A program made the position numbers and the translations under genes. From the NCBI GenBank assembly GCA_049324235.1, contig JBMOLJ010000113.1, positions 1-29,861 on the forward strand: a DNA stretch of 29,861 bases, given 5' to 3'. Shown in pieces: positions 5,958-13,142 of this stretch. This DNA is from UBA1431 sp049324235. Lineage in GTDB: Bacteria > Bacillota > Clostridia > Christensenellales > UBA1431. Under the pieces are notes generated by a model. It ran no database searches and had not been told where the DNA came from. It was given only the letters and a program-made list of their open reading frames with translations. Numbering within the stretch: position 1 is the stretch's first letter; every line of letters begins with the position of its first letter.

Positions 5958-7223
5958 TTATGGCGAAGCCGGCGGTGCCGTTGCCGTTGGTGGCGCCGTT
6001 GTAGCTGGTGGCGCCGTCGTCGAAGGCGGCGCCGTTGTAGCCGGTGGCGCTGTCGTCGAAGGCGGTGCCGTTGTCTTCGGTGGCGCCGTTGCCGTTGGTT
6101 TAACTGTTGCCGTCGGCTCCTGTGTATCCTCCGGCGTCGCTGTCGCGGTTGGCGTTTCTGTCGGCTTCGCTGTCGGCGGCATCGTATACGACGAATACGT
6201 CGGCGTGGCTATAATCTTTGAAGGCGTCTTTCTGGGCGAAGCAGTCCACAGCACCGTGCCCGGCGGCAGGTTGAACCACGTGTCCAGCGCCAGTTTCTGA
6301 AGCTCCTCTTCATCCGGGAAGAACAGGCTCTTCCCGTCCAGCATTCCGGTCGTGCCAACCGGCATGGTAAATTCAATGCTGTCGGTATCCATCTTATTGA
6401 GGATGCTGGCAAAGGCAAGCATGTCTTCAAGGTTCATGTTGGTCTCAAAATACTTCTGCAGGCTTCCCCACAGGCGCGGAACCGCGTCCATGGGCCCCAT
6501 TTCCTTTATCTTTTTGGCAAGGCCCATAAAGAATGCCTGCTGGCGCTGTGCGCGGGACAGATCGGAGCCGTTTAAAGCGGCGCCTTTGCGTGTTCGCACA
6601 TATTCTTCGGCTGTCTTGCCCGTAAGCAGCACGGTCTCGCCTTTCTGGCCGACATCGGGTATAGTGGCGTCCAGCGTAACGGATACGCCGCCCACCGCGT
6701 CCGCTATCGCTGAGATTCCGTCCATGTTGACGGCCGCATAGTATTTGAACGGAATCTTCTGGTTCCCGAACAGGTCGCCCAGCGCATCCAGCGTATTCTG
6801 GTAATTATACCCCGCGTTGCCGTGAATTCCCAGCATATACGCGGCATTAATCCTGTTGACGCCCTCTCCGATGATCTCTCCGCTTGAATTGATTTTGTTG
6901 ATCGTTACATAGGTATCGCGCGGTATGGTGATGCAGCGCGCCGTATTCTTTTCCATATCGATCGCGCAGATCACGATGGTGTCTGTCCGCACGCCTATAT
7001 TTTGACGCTCACGCGCAGTATTGCTGTCGTCCCCTATAAGCACGAGGTTCACGACGCTCTCCTTATAGCCGTATGCGTCCGCTCCGGCCTCCAGCGTTCC
7101 GCCGGGGTTATCCCAGGCAGCCTTGGCCTTCGTAAAAGCAATCACGCCGAAACCGCAGGCCGCGACAATCAAAACAGCAATCGTGATATACAGCGCTTTT
7201 ATGATCTTTTTCCGCTTTGACAT
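5958..7223 (-). CDS. LytR-CpsA-Psr (LCP) family protein with Thr/Pro-rich tail
   Basis: LCP enzymes transfer lipid-linked glycopolymers (teichoic acid, capsule) to peptidoglycan at the outer face of the membrane. The 421-residue product has a basic N-terminus and one signal-anchor helix (ALYITIAVLIVAACGFGVIAF). The LCP domain follows with NLVLIGDD, a conserved Arg/Asp patch (GVRTDTIVICAIDM), ITIPRDTYV and RINAAYMLG. The last roughly 75 residues are Thr/Pro/Ala-rich, ending in a tandem TTAPPS/TTAPPA array. I chose the ATG at 7223 because GGGAGGA precedes it; the in-frame ATG 36 nt upstream has no ribosome binding site. A near-perfect promoter lies at 7311-7339. The neighbour at 7550 is a paralogue. 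The tail may span or bind the wall (inference). Confidence 0.92.
   Translation of the reverse strand: MSKRKKIIKALYITIAVLIVAACGFGVIAFTKAKAAWDNPGGTLEAGADAYGYKESVVNLVLIGDDSNTARERQNIGVRTDTIVICAIDMEKNTARCITIPRDTYVTINKINSSGEIIGEGVNRINAAYMLGIHGNAGYNYQNTLDALGDLFGNQKIPFKYYAAVNMDGISAIADAVGGVSVTLDATIPDVGQKGETVLLTGKTAEEYVRTRKGAALNGSDLSRAQRQQAFFMGLAKKIKEMGPMDAVPRLWGSLQKYFETNMNLEDMLAFASILNKMDTDSIEFTMPVGTTGMLDGKSLFFPDEEELQKLALDTWFNLPPGTVLWTASPRKTPSKIIATPTYSSYTMPPTAKPTETPTATATPEDTQEPTATVKPTATAPPKTTAPPSTTAPPATTAPPSTTAPPATTAPPTATAPPASP
5961..6100 (-). repeat. in-frame tandem repeat encoding TTAPP(S/A)
   Basis: An 18-bp unit with a 36-bp super-period encodes alternating TTAPPS and TTAPPA at the end of the LCP protein. 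Units differ mainly at third codon positions. Such arrays can change length by replication slippage without losing frame. Confidence 0.7.
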
Positions 7224-7310
7224 TCCTGTATTCCTCCCCGGGGCCTCTTGATTCGACATAATTATTTAAAATATCTTTCAAAACCGTTCAATTTATACTT
7301 AACTTTATGC

Positions 7311-7339
7311 ATTATATAAAATATAAAGTATCATGTCAA
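7311..7339 (-). promoter_or_regulatory. strong promoter of the first LCP gene
   Basis: On the minus strand a fully consensus TTGACA (7339-7334), a 17-nt spacer and TATAAT (7316-7311) form an ideal housekeeping promoter. The transcript would have a leader of about 80 nt. Confidence 0.9.
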
Positions 7340-7384
7340 ACGATAATCCGGTACAGTCAGTGCTTGAACCCCGAAACCAAAGCG

Positions 7385-7420
7385 TTCCGGTGACAAATCG
7401 TCAGAGATTTGTCACCGGAA
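7385..7420. repeat. perfect 15-bp inverted repeat between the LCP genes
   Basis: The arms TTCCGGTGACAAATC (7385-7399) and GATTTGTCACCGGAA (7406-7420) are exact complements around a 6-nt loop. There is no T run on either side, so it is not a standard terminator. It is the only clear structure in the 7340-7549 gap, which holds no supported gene. Confidence 0.75.
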
Positions 7421-7549
7421 TCTCCAAAAATGAAACATTGTTTGTAGAATATGGTAATGGTCTTATTAATATACGGACACTTATGATTTTTTCATATGCA
7501 CTGGGCGATGTTTCTTATGCATTCCACAGCGAACTGGTGACAGCACCGG

Positions 7550-8506
7550 CTACAAATTGAACCATGTCTCCCGCACCAGTTCCTGAAGCTTCTTGTCGTC
7601 CGGGAAGAACAGGCTCATCCCATGAAGCGTTCGCGTCGTGCCTTCCAGTATACGAAACGTGATATTTTTGGTATTCATTTTATTAAGGATGCTGGCAAAA
7701 GCGAGCATATCCTCCAAACTCATGTTCGTCTCAAAATACTGCTGCAGGCTTCCCCATAGGCGCGGCACCGCATCCATCGGCCCCAGTTCCTTGATGCGTT
7801 TGGCAAGCCCTAAAAAGAAAGCCTGCTGGCGTTGTGCGCGAGCCAGGTCGGAGCCGTTGAGCGCCCCTCCCTTCCGCGCCCGTACATAAGCCTCCGCCGT
7901 TTTGCCCGTAAGCAACACGGTCTGGCCTTTCTGTCCGACATCCGTTATAGTGGCATCCAGCGTAACGTATACGCCGCCAACCGCATCCGCTATCGGGGCT
8001 ATGCCGTCCATATCAACGGCGGCATAGTATCTGAGCGGTATCTGGCTGCCGAGCAGGTCGCCCAGCGCATCCAGCGTATTCTGGTAATTGTATCCCTTGT
8101 TCCCGTGAACCCCCCGGCTATATGCGGCATTTATCCTGTTATCTTCTTCGCCCGTGATTTCACCTTTGGAGTTTACTGTATTAACCTTTGCATATGTATC
8201 GCGCGGCACCGTGATGCAGCGCGCTGTATTCTTTTCCATATCGATGGCGCAGATCACAATGGTGTCCGTCCGTACTCCCGCGTGTTCGGCCTCCCGCTCC
8301 GTACTGGTGTCCGTTCCTAAGAGCACAAGGTTTACGATACTGTCCTTATACCCGTATTTGTCTCCCCCCGCAACCAACGTTCCGCCGGGATTGTCCCACG
8401 CGGCCTTTGCCCTGATAAATGCAACCGCGCCTAAACCGCAGGCCGCCAGAACCAGGACGGCAATCGTGATATACAGCGCTTTTATTATCTTTCTCCGCCT
8501 TGACAA
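7550..8506 (-). CDS. LytR-CpsA-Psr (LCP) family protein, tail-less paralogue
   Basis: A 318-residue paralogue of the LCP protein encoded at 5958-7223, with near-identical architecture. It has a basic start, one signal-anchor helix (ALYITIAVLVLAACGLGAVAF), the LCP core with GVRTDTIVICAIDM, ITVPRDTYA and RINAAYSRG, and a C-terminus ending at ETWFNL. The first paralogue continues past the same TWFNL with PPGTVLW and a long Thr/Pro tail, so this copy lacks the tail entirely. The predicted start is TTG at 8506, supported by AAAGGGGG 8 nt upstream. A promoter lies at 8546-8575. The two copies probably arose by tandem duplication and may attach different polymers or act at different growth stages (inference). 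Confidence 0.9.
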   Translation of the reverse strand: MSRRRKIIKALYITIAVLVLAACGLGAVAFIRAKAAWDNPGGTLVAGGDKYGYKDSIVNLVLLGTDTSTEREAEHAGVRTDTIVICAIDMEKNTARCITVPRDTYAKVNTVNSKGEITGEEDNRINAAYSRGVHGNKGYNYQNTLDALGDLLGSQIPLRYYAAVDMDGIAPIADAVGGVYVTLDATITDVGQKGQTVLLTGKTAEAYVRARKGGALNGSDLARAQRQQAFFLGLAKRIKELGPMDAVPRLWGSLQQYFETNMSLEDMLAFASILNKMNTKNITFRILEGTTRTLHGMSLFFPDDKKLQELVRETWFNL

Positions 8507-8545
8507 TTCAGGTTACCCCCTTTCGGAGTCCGATTAAAATATCAA

Positions 8546-8575
8546 ATTCTCATCATCCTTTAAAATCTTTGTCAA
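8546..8575 (-). promoter_or_regulatory. promoter of the second LCP gene
   Basis: On the minus strand TTGACA (8575-8570) is followed after 18 nt by GAGAAT (8551-8546). The -35 is consensus and the -10 is only fair. Confidence 0.55.
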
Positions 8576-8610
8576 ATGATAGATTTATATGCCGGAATAT
8601 GTTGTTAAGC

Positions 8611-8641
8611 AAAAAAACACTCTTTAAGGCAGAGTGTTTTT
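8611..8641 (-). terminator. terminator after mreB
   Basis: An 11-bp stem, AAAAACACTCT / AGAGTGTTTTT, with a 7-nt loop has T runs on both strands. It lies 16 nt beyond the mreB stop codon on the minus strand. Confidence 0.88.
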
Positions 8642-8656
8642 GCTTTGCATGCTATT

Positions 8657-9700
8657 TCACGGCTCTTCGTAATAGTCCCCGCGCCTGTAATCGAACACGG
8701 CGCTGGATGCATACAGCGAGAGGTTCTGCAGCGCCTTGCCCGTACCGATGGCCACGCAGGAAATGGCGTCCTCCGCAACATAGCAGGGTATCTTCGTATG
8801 CTCGGACAGCAGCCTGTCCAAACCGTAAAGAAGCGAACCGCCGCCTGTCATGCAGATTCCGTTCTCCGCGATGTCCGCCGAGAGCTCGGGCGGCGTGCGC
8901 TCGAGTATGGAATGTACGACTTCCAGGATGGACTGCAACGGTTCTTCCAATGCTTCTATCATTTCATCAGAACTCACCGTGATCTCCTTGGGCAGGCCCG
9001 CAACCAGGCTGCGCCCCGTAACGTTGATATACACCGGCTCTTTTCTCGGGTATGCCGAGCCGATTTGTATTTTCATATTCTCGGCCGTACGCTCACCGAT
9101 GAGAAGATTATGCTTTTTGCGCATATAGCGCACGATCGCATCATCGAATTTATCGCCAGCGCATTTGATCGAATCGCTGATAACCATGTTTGCAAGCGAT
9201 ATAACGGCAACATCGGTCGTACCGCCGCCAATGTCGATAACCATATTGCCGTTGGGGGCGGAGATGTCGATGCCCGCGCCGATGGCGGCCGCAATCGGCT
9301 CCTTGATGCAGTACGCGCGGCTCGCGCCCGCCTGTTCGGTCGCTTCCACCACCGAACGCTTTTCAACCTCGGTCACGCCGCTGGGCACGCATACGACGGC
9401 ACGGGGCTTGAAAAATATCCGCCTGCCGACTACCTTGCGCAGGAAGTACCTGAGCATCCGCTCGGTAATGTCATAATTCGAGATAACACCGTCCTGCAGC
9501 GGCCGGATTGCCATGATGTTGCCGGGGGTACGCCCCAGCATCTTGCGCGCCTCGTCTCCTACTGCCAGCATTTTTCCTGTAACCTTATTGATAGCGACCA
9601 CGGAAGGTTCGCGAAGCACAATGCCCTTATCTTTTACATATACCAGAACGCTCGCGGTGCCAAGATCTATTCCAACGTCGTTAAACTCAAACCAACGCAT
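8657..9700 (-). CDS. mreB: rod shape-determining actin homologue MreB/Mbl
   Basis: A bacterial actin that polymerises on ATP under the membrane and guides lateral wall synthesis. The 347-residue length is typical. The phosphate-1 loop is near residues 9-17 (VGIDLGTAS) and the phosphate-2/adenosine region includes MVIDIGGGTTDVAV. Conserved segments LREPSVVAINK, AIRPLQDGVISNYDIT, IKEPIAAAIGAG and CMTGGGSLL are present. The ATG is preceded by an AAAGGA-type site. It lies directly downstream of spoIIID; in Bacillus subtilis the gene in that position is mbl, so the orthologue may be Mbl rather than MreB. The product probably serves rod shape, possibly also in sporulating cells. Confidence 0.95.
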   Translation of the reverse strand: MRWFEFNDVGIDLGTASVLVYVKDKGIVLREPSVVAINKVTGKMLAVGDEARKMLGRTPGNIMAIRPLQDGVISNYDITERMLRYFLRKVVGRRIFFKPRAVVCVPSGVTEVEKRSVVEATEQAGASRAYCIKEPIAAAIGAGIDISAPNGNMVIDIGGGTTDVAVISLANMVISDSIKCAGDKFDDAIVRYMRKKHNLLIGERTAENMKIQIGSAYPRKEPVYINVTGRSLVAGLPKEITVSSDEMIEALEEPLQSILEVVHSILERTPPELSADIAENGICMTGGGSLLYGLDRLLSEHTKIPCYVAEDAISCVAIGTGKALQNLSLYASSAVFDYRRGDYYEEP

Positions 9701-9804
9701 GTATTATTGTTTCCTTTCCAGCACATTTACACAGTCCAAAAACAGCAAATACAGCTTGCCGTACTCTACACAATAATACATGGTGGTGCGTTTGTTGTCA
9801 ATTC

Positions 9805-10089
9805 CTATCGTTTTGTTGCCACAATTTTTCGGGGCTTCTTATAGCCGTTTTTATACTTTAAATACGTCGCTTTCCCCCCGCGGATATGCCTTTCCGCCTT
9901 GTTTTTTTCCAGTATCCGCTTTACCTGCTTATGCATCTGCGCATTTATCCTGGGCAATCGCTCGGACATGTCTTTGTGAACGGTAGACTTGGAAACCTTG
10001 TGCGCCCTGGCCGCTTCACGCACCGTCGCCCCGGTTTCAATGATATGCTGGGCAATCTCCAAAGCCCTCTTTTCAATATAATCCTTCAC
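9805..10089 (-). CDS. spoIIID: sporulation transcription factor SpoIIID
   Basis: A small DNA-binding regulator that turns mother-cell sporulation genes on and off after sigma-E. The 94-residue product carries a helix-turn-helix at about residues 22-45 (TVREAARAHKVSKSTVHKDM) and a basic C-terminal extension (KYKNGYKKPRKIVATKR). This fits the family, which needs both parts for DNA binding. The start is GTG at 10089, with GGGGGG about 8 nt upstream. It precedes mreB, a conserved order in spore-forming Firmicutes. In B. subtilis its promoter is sigma-E dependent. A CATACGTT in the upstream gap resembles a sigma-E -10, but I could not pair it with a -35. Confidence 0.94.
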   Translation of the reverse strand: MKDYIEKRALEIAQHIIETGATVREAARAHKVSKSTVHKDMSERLPRINAQMHKQVKRILEKNKAERHIRGGKATYLKYKNGYKKPRKIVATKR

Positions 10090-10271
10090 GTAACGCGCCC
10101 CCCGTAAACAAGCTTTATTACAATCTATGAGCCGGGGCGCAAACGTATGTCATTTGTTAACAGGTTCAAAAGAATACGATGAACCGCTTTTATGAAAAAG
10201 CATAAATGGCCGTGCCGGAATTCATTGCGAAAACATTGTTTTTATATCATCGGACAAGCCAAAACAGTATA

Positions 10272-10307
10272 TAAAAAAATACCGCCTGTCAACAGCGTAC
10301 AGGCAGT
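10272..10307 (-). terminator. terminator after the hemolysin III-family gene
   Basis: On the minus strand the stem ACTGCCTGT / ACAGGCGGT, with one G-T pair and a 9-nt loop, is followed by a run of seven T. It lies about 24 nt after the stop codon at 10331. Confidence 0.85.
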
Positions 10308-10330
10308 ACGTAAAATGGCTGGAATTCAAT

Positions 10331-10999
10331 TCATGAAGGCAGCACGTAGAGCAGTATGGATATGAAATGCAGCGTGCTTCCGGCCAGCACGAAAAAATGC
10401 CATATCGAGTGCATATACCGGCATCTCTTCCACGCATAGAAGACAAGCCCGAGCATATAGGCCAGCCCGCCGCCGATCATCAGCCACAGGCCTGCCGGAT
10501 TGAGCGCATTCACGAGCGGCTCGATCGCAAAGATCACCGCCCAGCCCATGCCCACGTAGCAGACAATGGAAAACTTCCTGAAGCGTTCCAGATCAATGAT
10601 GTTGAGCGTTATCCCCAGGGCGGCGCAGGCCCATATCCCGATGAGCAGCGTGATACCCACGCTCTGCGGCAGCATGATAAGCGTATATGGCGTATACGTC
10701 CCGGCGATGAGCAGATAGATGCTGCAATGGTCGAAAATGCGCATTACCCGTTTTGCCCTGCCCCGCAGGGAATGATACAGGGTTGACATGGAATAAAGCA
10801 GAAAAAGCGTGGCTCCGTATACCACGGCGCATACAATACGCAGCTGCGTACCTGTTTGCACCGCAACCACCGTCATGGCGATCAGCGCAAATATCGAGAG
10901 CAACGCGCCCACACCGTGCGAAATCGCGTTGCACAGCTCCTCGCCCAGCGTATACGCAGGGCATTCCCGCGCCATCGTTTTCTTGTTGATCCCTTGCAT
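10331..10999 (-). CDS. hemolysin III / PAQR-family membrane protein
   Basis: A seven-helix inner-membrane protein of the HlyIII (YqfA/TrhA-like) branch of the PAQR superfamily. Family motifs are EELCNAISHGVGA near the N-terminus, a conserved Ser/His segment STLYHSL, FDHCSIYLLIAGTYTP and a late IWHFFVLAGS. The His and Asp residues in these segments bind zinc in the superfamily. Bacterial function is not settled: membrane energetics or lipid homeostasis have been proposed, and a hemolysin role is doubtful. I chose the ATG at 10999 (222 residues) because AAAGGA precedes it and it lies downstream of the -10 box at 11039-11044. ATGs at 11020 and 10975 are alternatives. The MATE gene is transcribed divergently. 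Confidence 0.88.
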   Translation of the reverse strand: MQGINKKTMARECPAYTLGEELCNAISHGVGALLSIFALIAMTVVAVQTGTQLRIVCAVVYGATLFLLYSMSTLYHSLRGRAKRVMRIFDHCSIYLLIAGTYTPYTLIMLPQSVGITLLIGIWACAALGITLNIIDLERFRKFSIVCYVGMGWAVIFAIEPLVNALNPAGLWLMIGGGLAYMLGLVFYAWKRCRYMHSIWHFFVLAGSTLHFISILLYVLPS

Positions 11000-11038
11000 C
11001 CGTTGCATATCCTTTGCCATCTTTATTTTCGTGGAGTC

Positions 11039-11067
11039 ATTATACCATATACCCGTACCGCTTGAAA
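11039..11067 (-). promoter_or_regulatory. promoter of the hemolysin III-family gene
   Basis: On the minus strand TATAAT (11044-11039) has TTTCAA 17 nt upstream (11067-11062). The consensus -10 fixes transcription start near 11032 and excludes start codons further upstream. Confidence 0.7.
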
Positions 11068-11153
11068 GCCATGCCATGTAAATTCCGTGGAAACCGCCAT
11101 TGTGTTTCTGTATCGCCATGCCGGGGAACTCCCGTTTTCCTGTATGCCGCAGG

Positions 11154-11182
11154 TTGACAACAAACAGTTCCCGTTTTATTAT
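11154..11182 (+). promoter_or_regulatory. promoter of the MATE gene
   Basis: TTGACA (11154-11159), a 17-nt spacer and TATTAT (11177-11182). Transcription would start near 11189, which rules out the in-frame upstream start at 11087 and supports 11228. Confidence 0.85.
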
Positions 11183-11227
11183 GGGAAGGTTAAATGTATT
11201 AATTCTGGTTTAAAAATGGAGCACCCC

Positions 11228-12586
11228 ATGGACAAGTTTTATTGCGATCTGACCGAAGGCAGCATCAGCCGCCAGCTGATACGTTTCTCCTGGCCGTTTT
11301 TGCTTTCGACTTTTTTACAGGCTCTGTATAATATAGTGGATATGCTCATCGTCGGGTGGTTCGTGGGGCCGGTCGGGATTTCGGCTGTCAGCAACGCTGG
11401 GTTCATAACGCTGCTCGTGACCAACTTGGTAATCGGGCTGACCGTAGGCGGCACGGTGCTCATTGCCCAGTACCTGGGGGCCAGGCAGCACGAGGAGCTT
11501 TCGGCCACCATCGGCTCTATGTTTTCAATCTACGGAATCTCCACCGTTATCATTACCGTAACCCTGCTCCTTTTCACCACCCCCGTCCTGCAGCTTATAC
11601 AGATACCGCCGGAGACCATGGCCGACGCGCAAATATATATGATCATCTGCGTGGCCGGGACCGTCTTCATCTTCGGATATAACGCAGTATGCGCCATGCT
11701 TCGGGGCATGGGCGATTCCATACGGCCGCTGGTTTTCGTGGCCATCGCTACCGTAATCAACATTGGGCTCGATTTATGGTTCGTTGGCGGACTGGGAATG
11801 CGGGCAGCGGGCGCGGCGCTGGCAACAGTGATCGCGCAGGCCCTCAGCCTGATCATTTCCGTGGTCTACCTCATCCGCAACAAGTTCGTGTTCGATTTCA
11901 GGCTCAAAAGTTTCCGCCTGCATATGGACAAGGTGAGGCTTTTATTAAAAATCGGGGTGCCGTCCTCCGCACAGTTCGTGATCGTCATGCTTTCGTTTGC
12001 GATACTGGTCGCGCTTGCCAATTCGCTCGGTCTCAACACCTCGGCGGCGATGGGCATCGTTGCCAAGGTCAACAGCCTTGCCATACTTCCGGGGCTTGCA
12101 ATGGGCTCAGCCATTTCTTCCATGGCAGGCCAGAATCTCGGCGCGTGCCTGTACGATCGCGCAAAGCATACCATGTTCACCGGCATGCGTATATCCCTTG
12201 CGTTGTCGCTCGTCATTTTCGCAATCGTACAGTTCTTTCCGCACGCAGTTTTCAGGCTTTTTACCAACGATACAGGCGTTATGGAAATCGGCATTTCCTA
12301 TATACGCATCGTGAGCTTTGATTATCTCCTTGCGTCGGTCGTGTTTTCCCTCAACGCCCTGGCCAACGCTTCGGGGCAGACCTGGTTCACGCTTTTGAAC
12401 TCCGTTATCAATTCTTTCGTTTTGCGCGCGCCCCTTGCCCTTATGCTCGTCCCCGTTATGGGGGCGGACGGAATCGCCCTCTCGGTGCCTGTAGCAACGT
12501 TTGGGGCCATCATCATCAGCATATTGTATTTGCTCAAAGGCAGCTGGAAAACCCGCCAGGTTTCACCCGCAAGTCCTGTTGACTAG
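11228..12586 (+). CDS. MATE-family multidrug efflux transporter
   Basis: A cation-driven antiporter of the MATE family (NorM/DinF-like), predicted to expel organic cations or toxic compounds. The 452-residue chain has 12 predicted membrane helices in two halves. The N-terminus DLTEGSISRQLIRFSWPF and the segments VDMLIVGWFVGPVGISAVS and GLTVGGTVLIAQYLGA are typical. AMGSAISSMAGQNLGA marks the second half. The start at 11228 has GGAG 6 nt upstream, and the promoter at 11154-11182 lies before it; the open frame itself extends further upstream. It is the only plus-strand gene between 5.8 and 26.2 kb and forms its own unit, ended by the hairpin at 12597. The substrate cannot be read from the sequence. 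Confidence 0.93.
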   Translation: MDKFYCDLTEGSISRQLIRFSWPFLLSTFLQALYNIVDMLIVGWFVGPVGISAVSNAGFITLLVTNLVIGLTVGGTVLIAQYLGARQHEELSATIGSMFSIYGISTVIITVTLLLFTTPVLQLIQIPPETMADAQIYMIICVAGTVFIFGYNAVCAMLRGMGDSIRPLVFVAIATVINIGLDLWFVGGLGMRAAGAALATVIAQALSLIISVVYLIRNKFVFDFRLKSFRLHMDKVRLLLKIGVPSSAQFVIVMLSFAILVALANSLGLNTSAAMGIVAKVNSLAILPGLAMGSAISSMAGQNLGACLYDRAKHTMFTGMRISLALSLVIFAIVQFFPHAVFRLFTNDTGVMEIGISYIRIVSFDYLLASVVFSLNALANASGQTWFTLLNSVINSFVLRAPLALMLVPVMGADGIALSVPVATFGAIIISILYLLKGSWKTRQVSPASPVD

Positions 12587-12596
12587 TTTATAAATT

Positions 12597-12624
12597 AAAA
12601 GCCTGCAAAAGTTGCAGGCTTTTT
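12597..12624. terminator. bidirectional terminator after the MATE gene
   Basis: An 8-bp stem, GCCTGCAA / TTGCAGGC, with a 3-nt loop is flanked by AAAA and TTTTT. It therefore works for the MATE gene (+) and for the converging small membrane protein gene (-), whose stop codon is at 12644. Confidence 0.9.
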
Positions 12625-12643
12625 ATGTTGCTTTGGTGTCTAT

Positions 12644-13027
12644 TTATTCCCTGTTTGCGGATTCCTCATCCGCATCCTCTTCGTCATCCTGTTCATCGTC
12701 CGGGATCTTAATTTCCTCGCCGTACATGCCGCGGCGCAAGCGGCCCTTGCGTCCGGCTCTTCTTGCTGCTCTTTCTTCCATGGTTCTTGTAAACTCTTTT
12801 GCTTCTTCTTTGTTCTGTGCGGTAATCTCGGCGCTGCTTTTTCCGACACGGAAGCGCCAGTACAACAGCAAAATGACGATCAGAGCCCAGCCAAGAACCA
12901 GCATCGGCCCCAAAATGTTTCCAGCGGCTATGTTGGGCAGCACCAGTCCGACCAGCGCAAAAAAACCGCCAAATCCTAAAACTGCCGCAGCCCCGAGCAA
13001 GGCATTATACTTCGTTTCCGGTTTCAT
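12644..13027 (-). CDS. small two-helix membrane protein with acidic tail
   Basis: I do not recognise a named family. The 127-residue product has two membrane helices (LLGAAAVLGFGGFFALVGLVL and MLVLGWALIVILLLYWRF), then a mixed-charge segment (EERAARRAGRKGRLRRG) and a strongly acidic C-terminus (DDEQDDEEDADEE). No catalytic motif is visible. The ATG at 13027 is preceded by AGGTGA at 6-nt spacing; a GTG three codons upstream is possible but overlaps that site. A TATAAT at 13075-13080 suggests its own promoter. It lies between the MATE terminator and gltD and looks like a single-gene unit. Topology suggests both ends cytoplasmic (inference). Confidence 0.75.
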   Translation of the reverse strand: MKPETKYNALLGAAAVLGFGGFFALVGLVLPNIAAGNILGPMLVLGWALIVILLLYWRFRVGKSSAEITAQNKEEAKEFTRTMEERAARRAGRKGRLRRGMYGEEIKIPDDEQDDEEDADEESANRE

Positions 13028-13074
13028 TTTTTTCACCTGTTTTAACTTTCCATAATAATTCCGGTATGCTGCAT

Positions 13075-13103
13075 ATTATACCGCCAGTTGCGCCGAATGG
13101 AAA
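13075..13103 (-). promoter_or_regulatory. promoter of the small membrane protein gene
   Basis: On the minus strand TATAAT (13080-13075) lies 17 nt after TTTCCA (13103-13098). The -35 overlaps a short inverted repeat, GAAAGT / ACTTTC (13100-13114). Confidence 0.55.
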
Positions 13104-13142
13104 GTGTTACTTTCAAGATTCCACGCATCGCCGTAAAAGCCG

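Noticed and set aside
5961..6100. Regular repeats resembling a CRISPR array
   Set aside because: The 18/36-bp units are contiguous with no unique spacers and are in frame in a protein tail.
5878..6300. A Gly/Val/Ala repeat open frame on the plus strand that looks like a repeat protein
   Set aside because: It is the complement of the Thr/Pro repeat tail of the LCP gene. The repeats come from the real gene on the other strand, and the frame crosses a terminator.
7550..7561. Possible premature stop making the second LCP gene a pseudogene
   Set aside because: The LCP domain is complete before the stop, and downstream sequence shows no remnant of a Thr/Pro tail in any frame, so the shorter protein looks natural.
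8645..9844. A 399-codon open frame on the plus strand opposite mreB
   Set aside because: It is antisense to a highly conserved actin-like gene and shows no protein features of its own.
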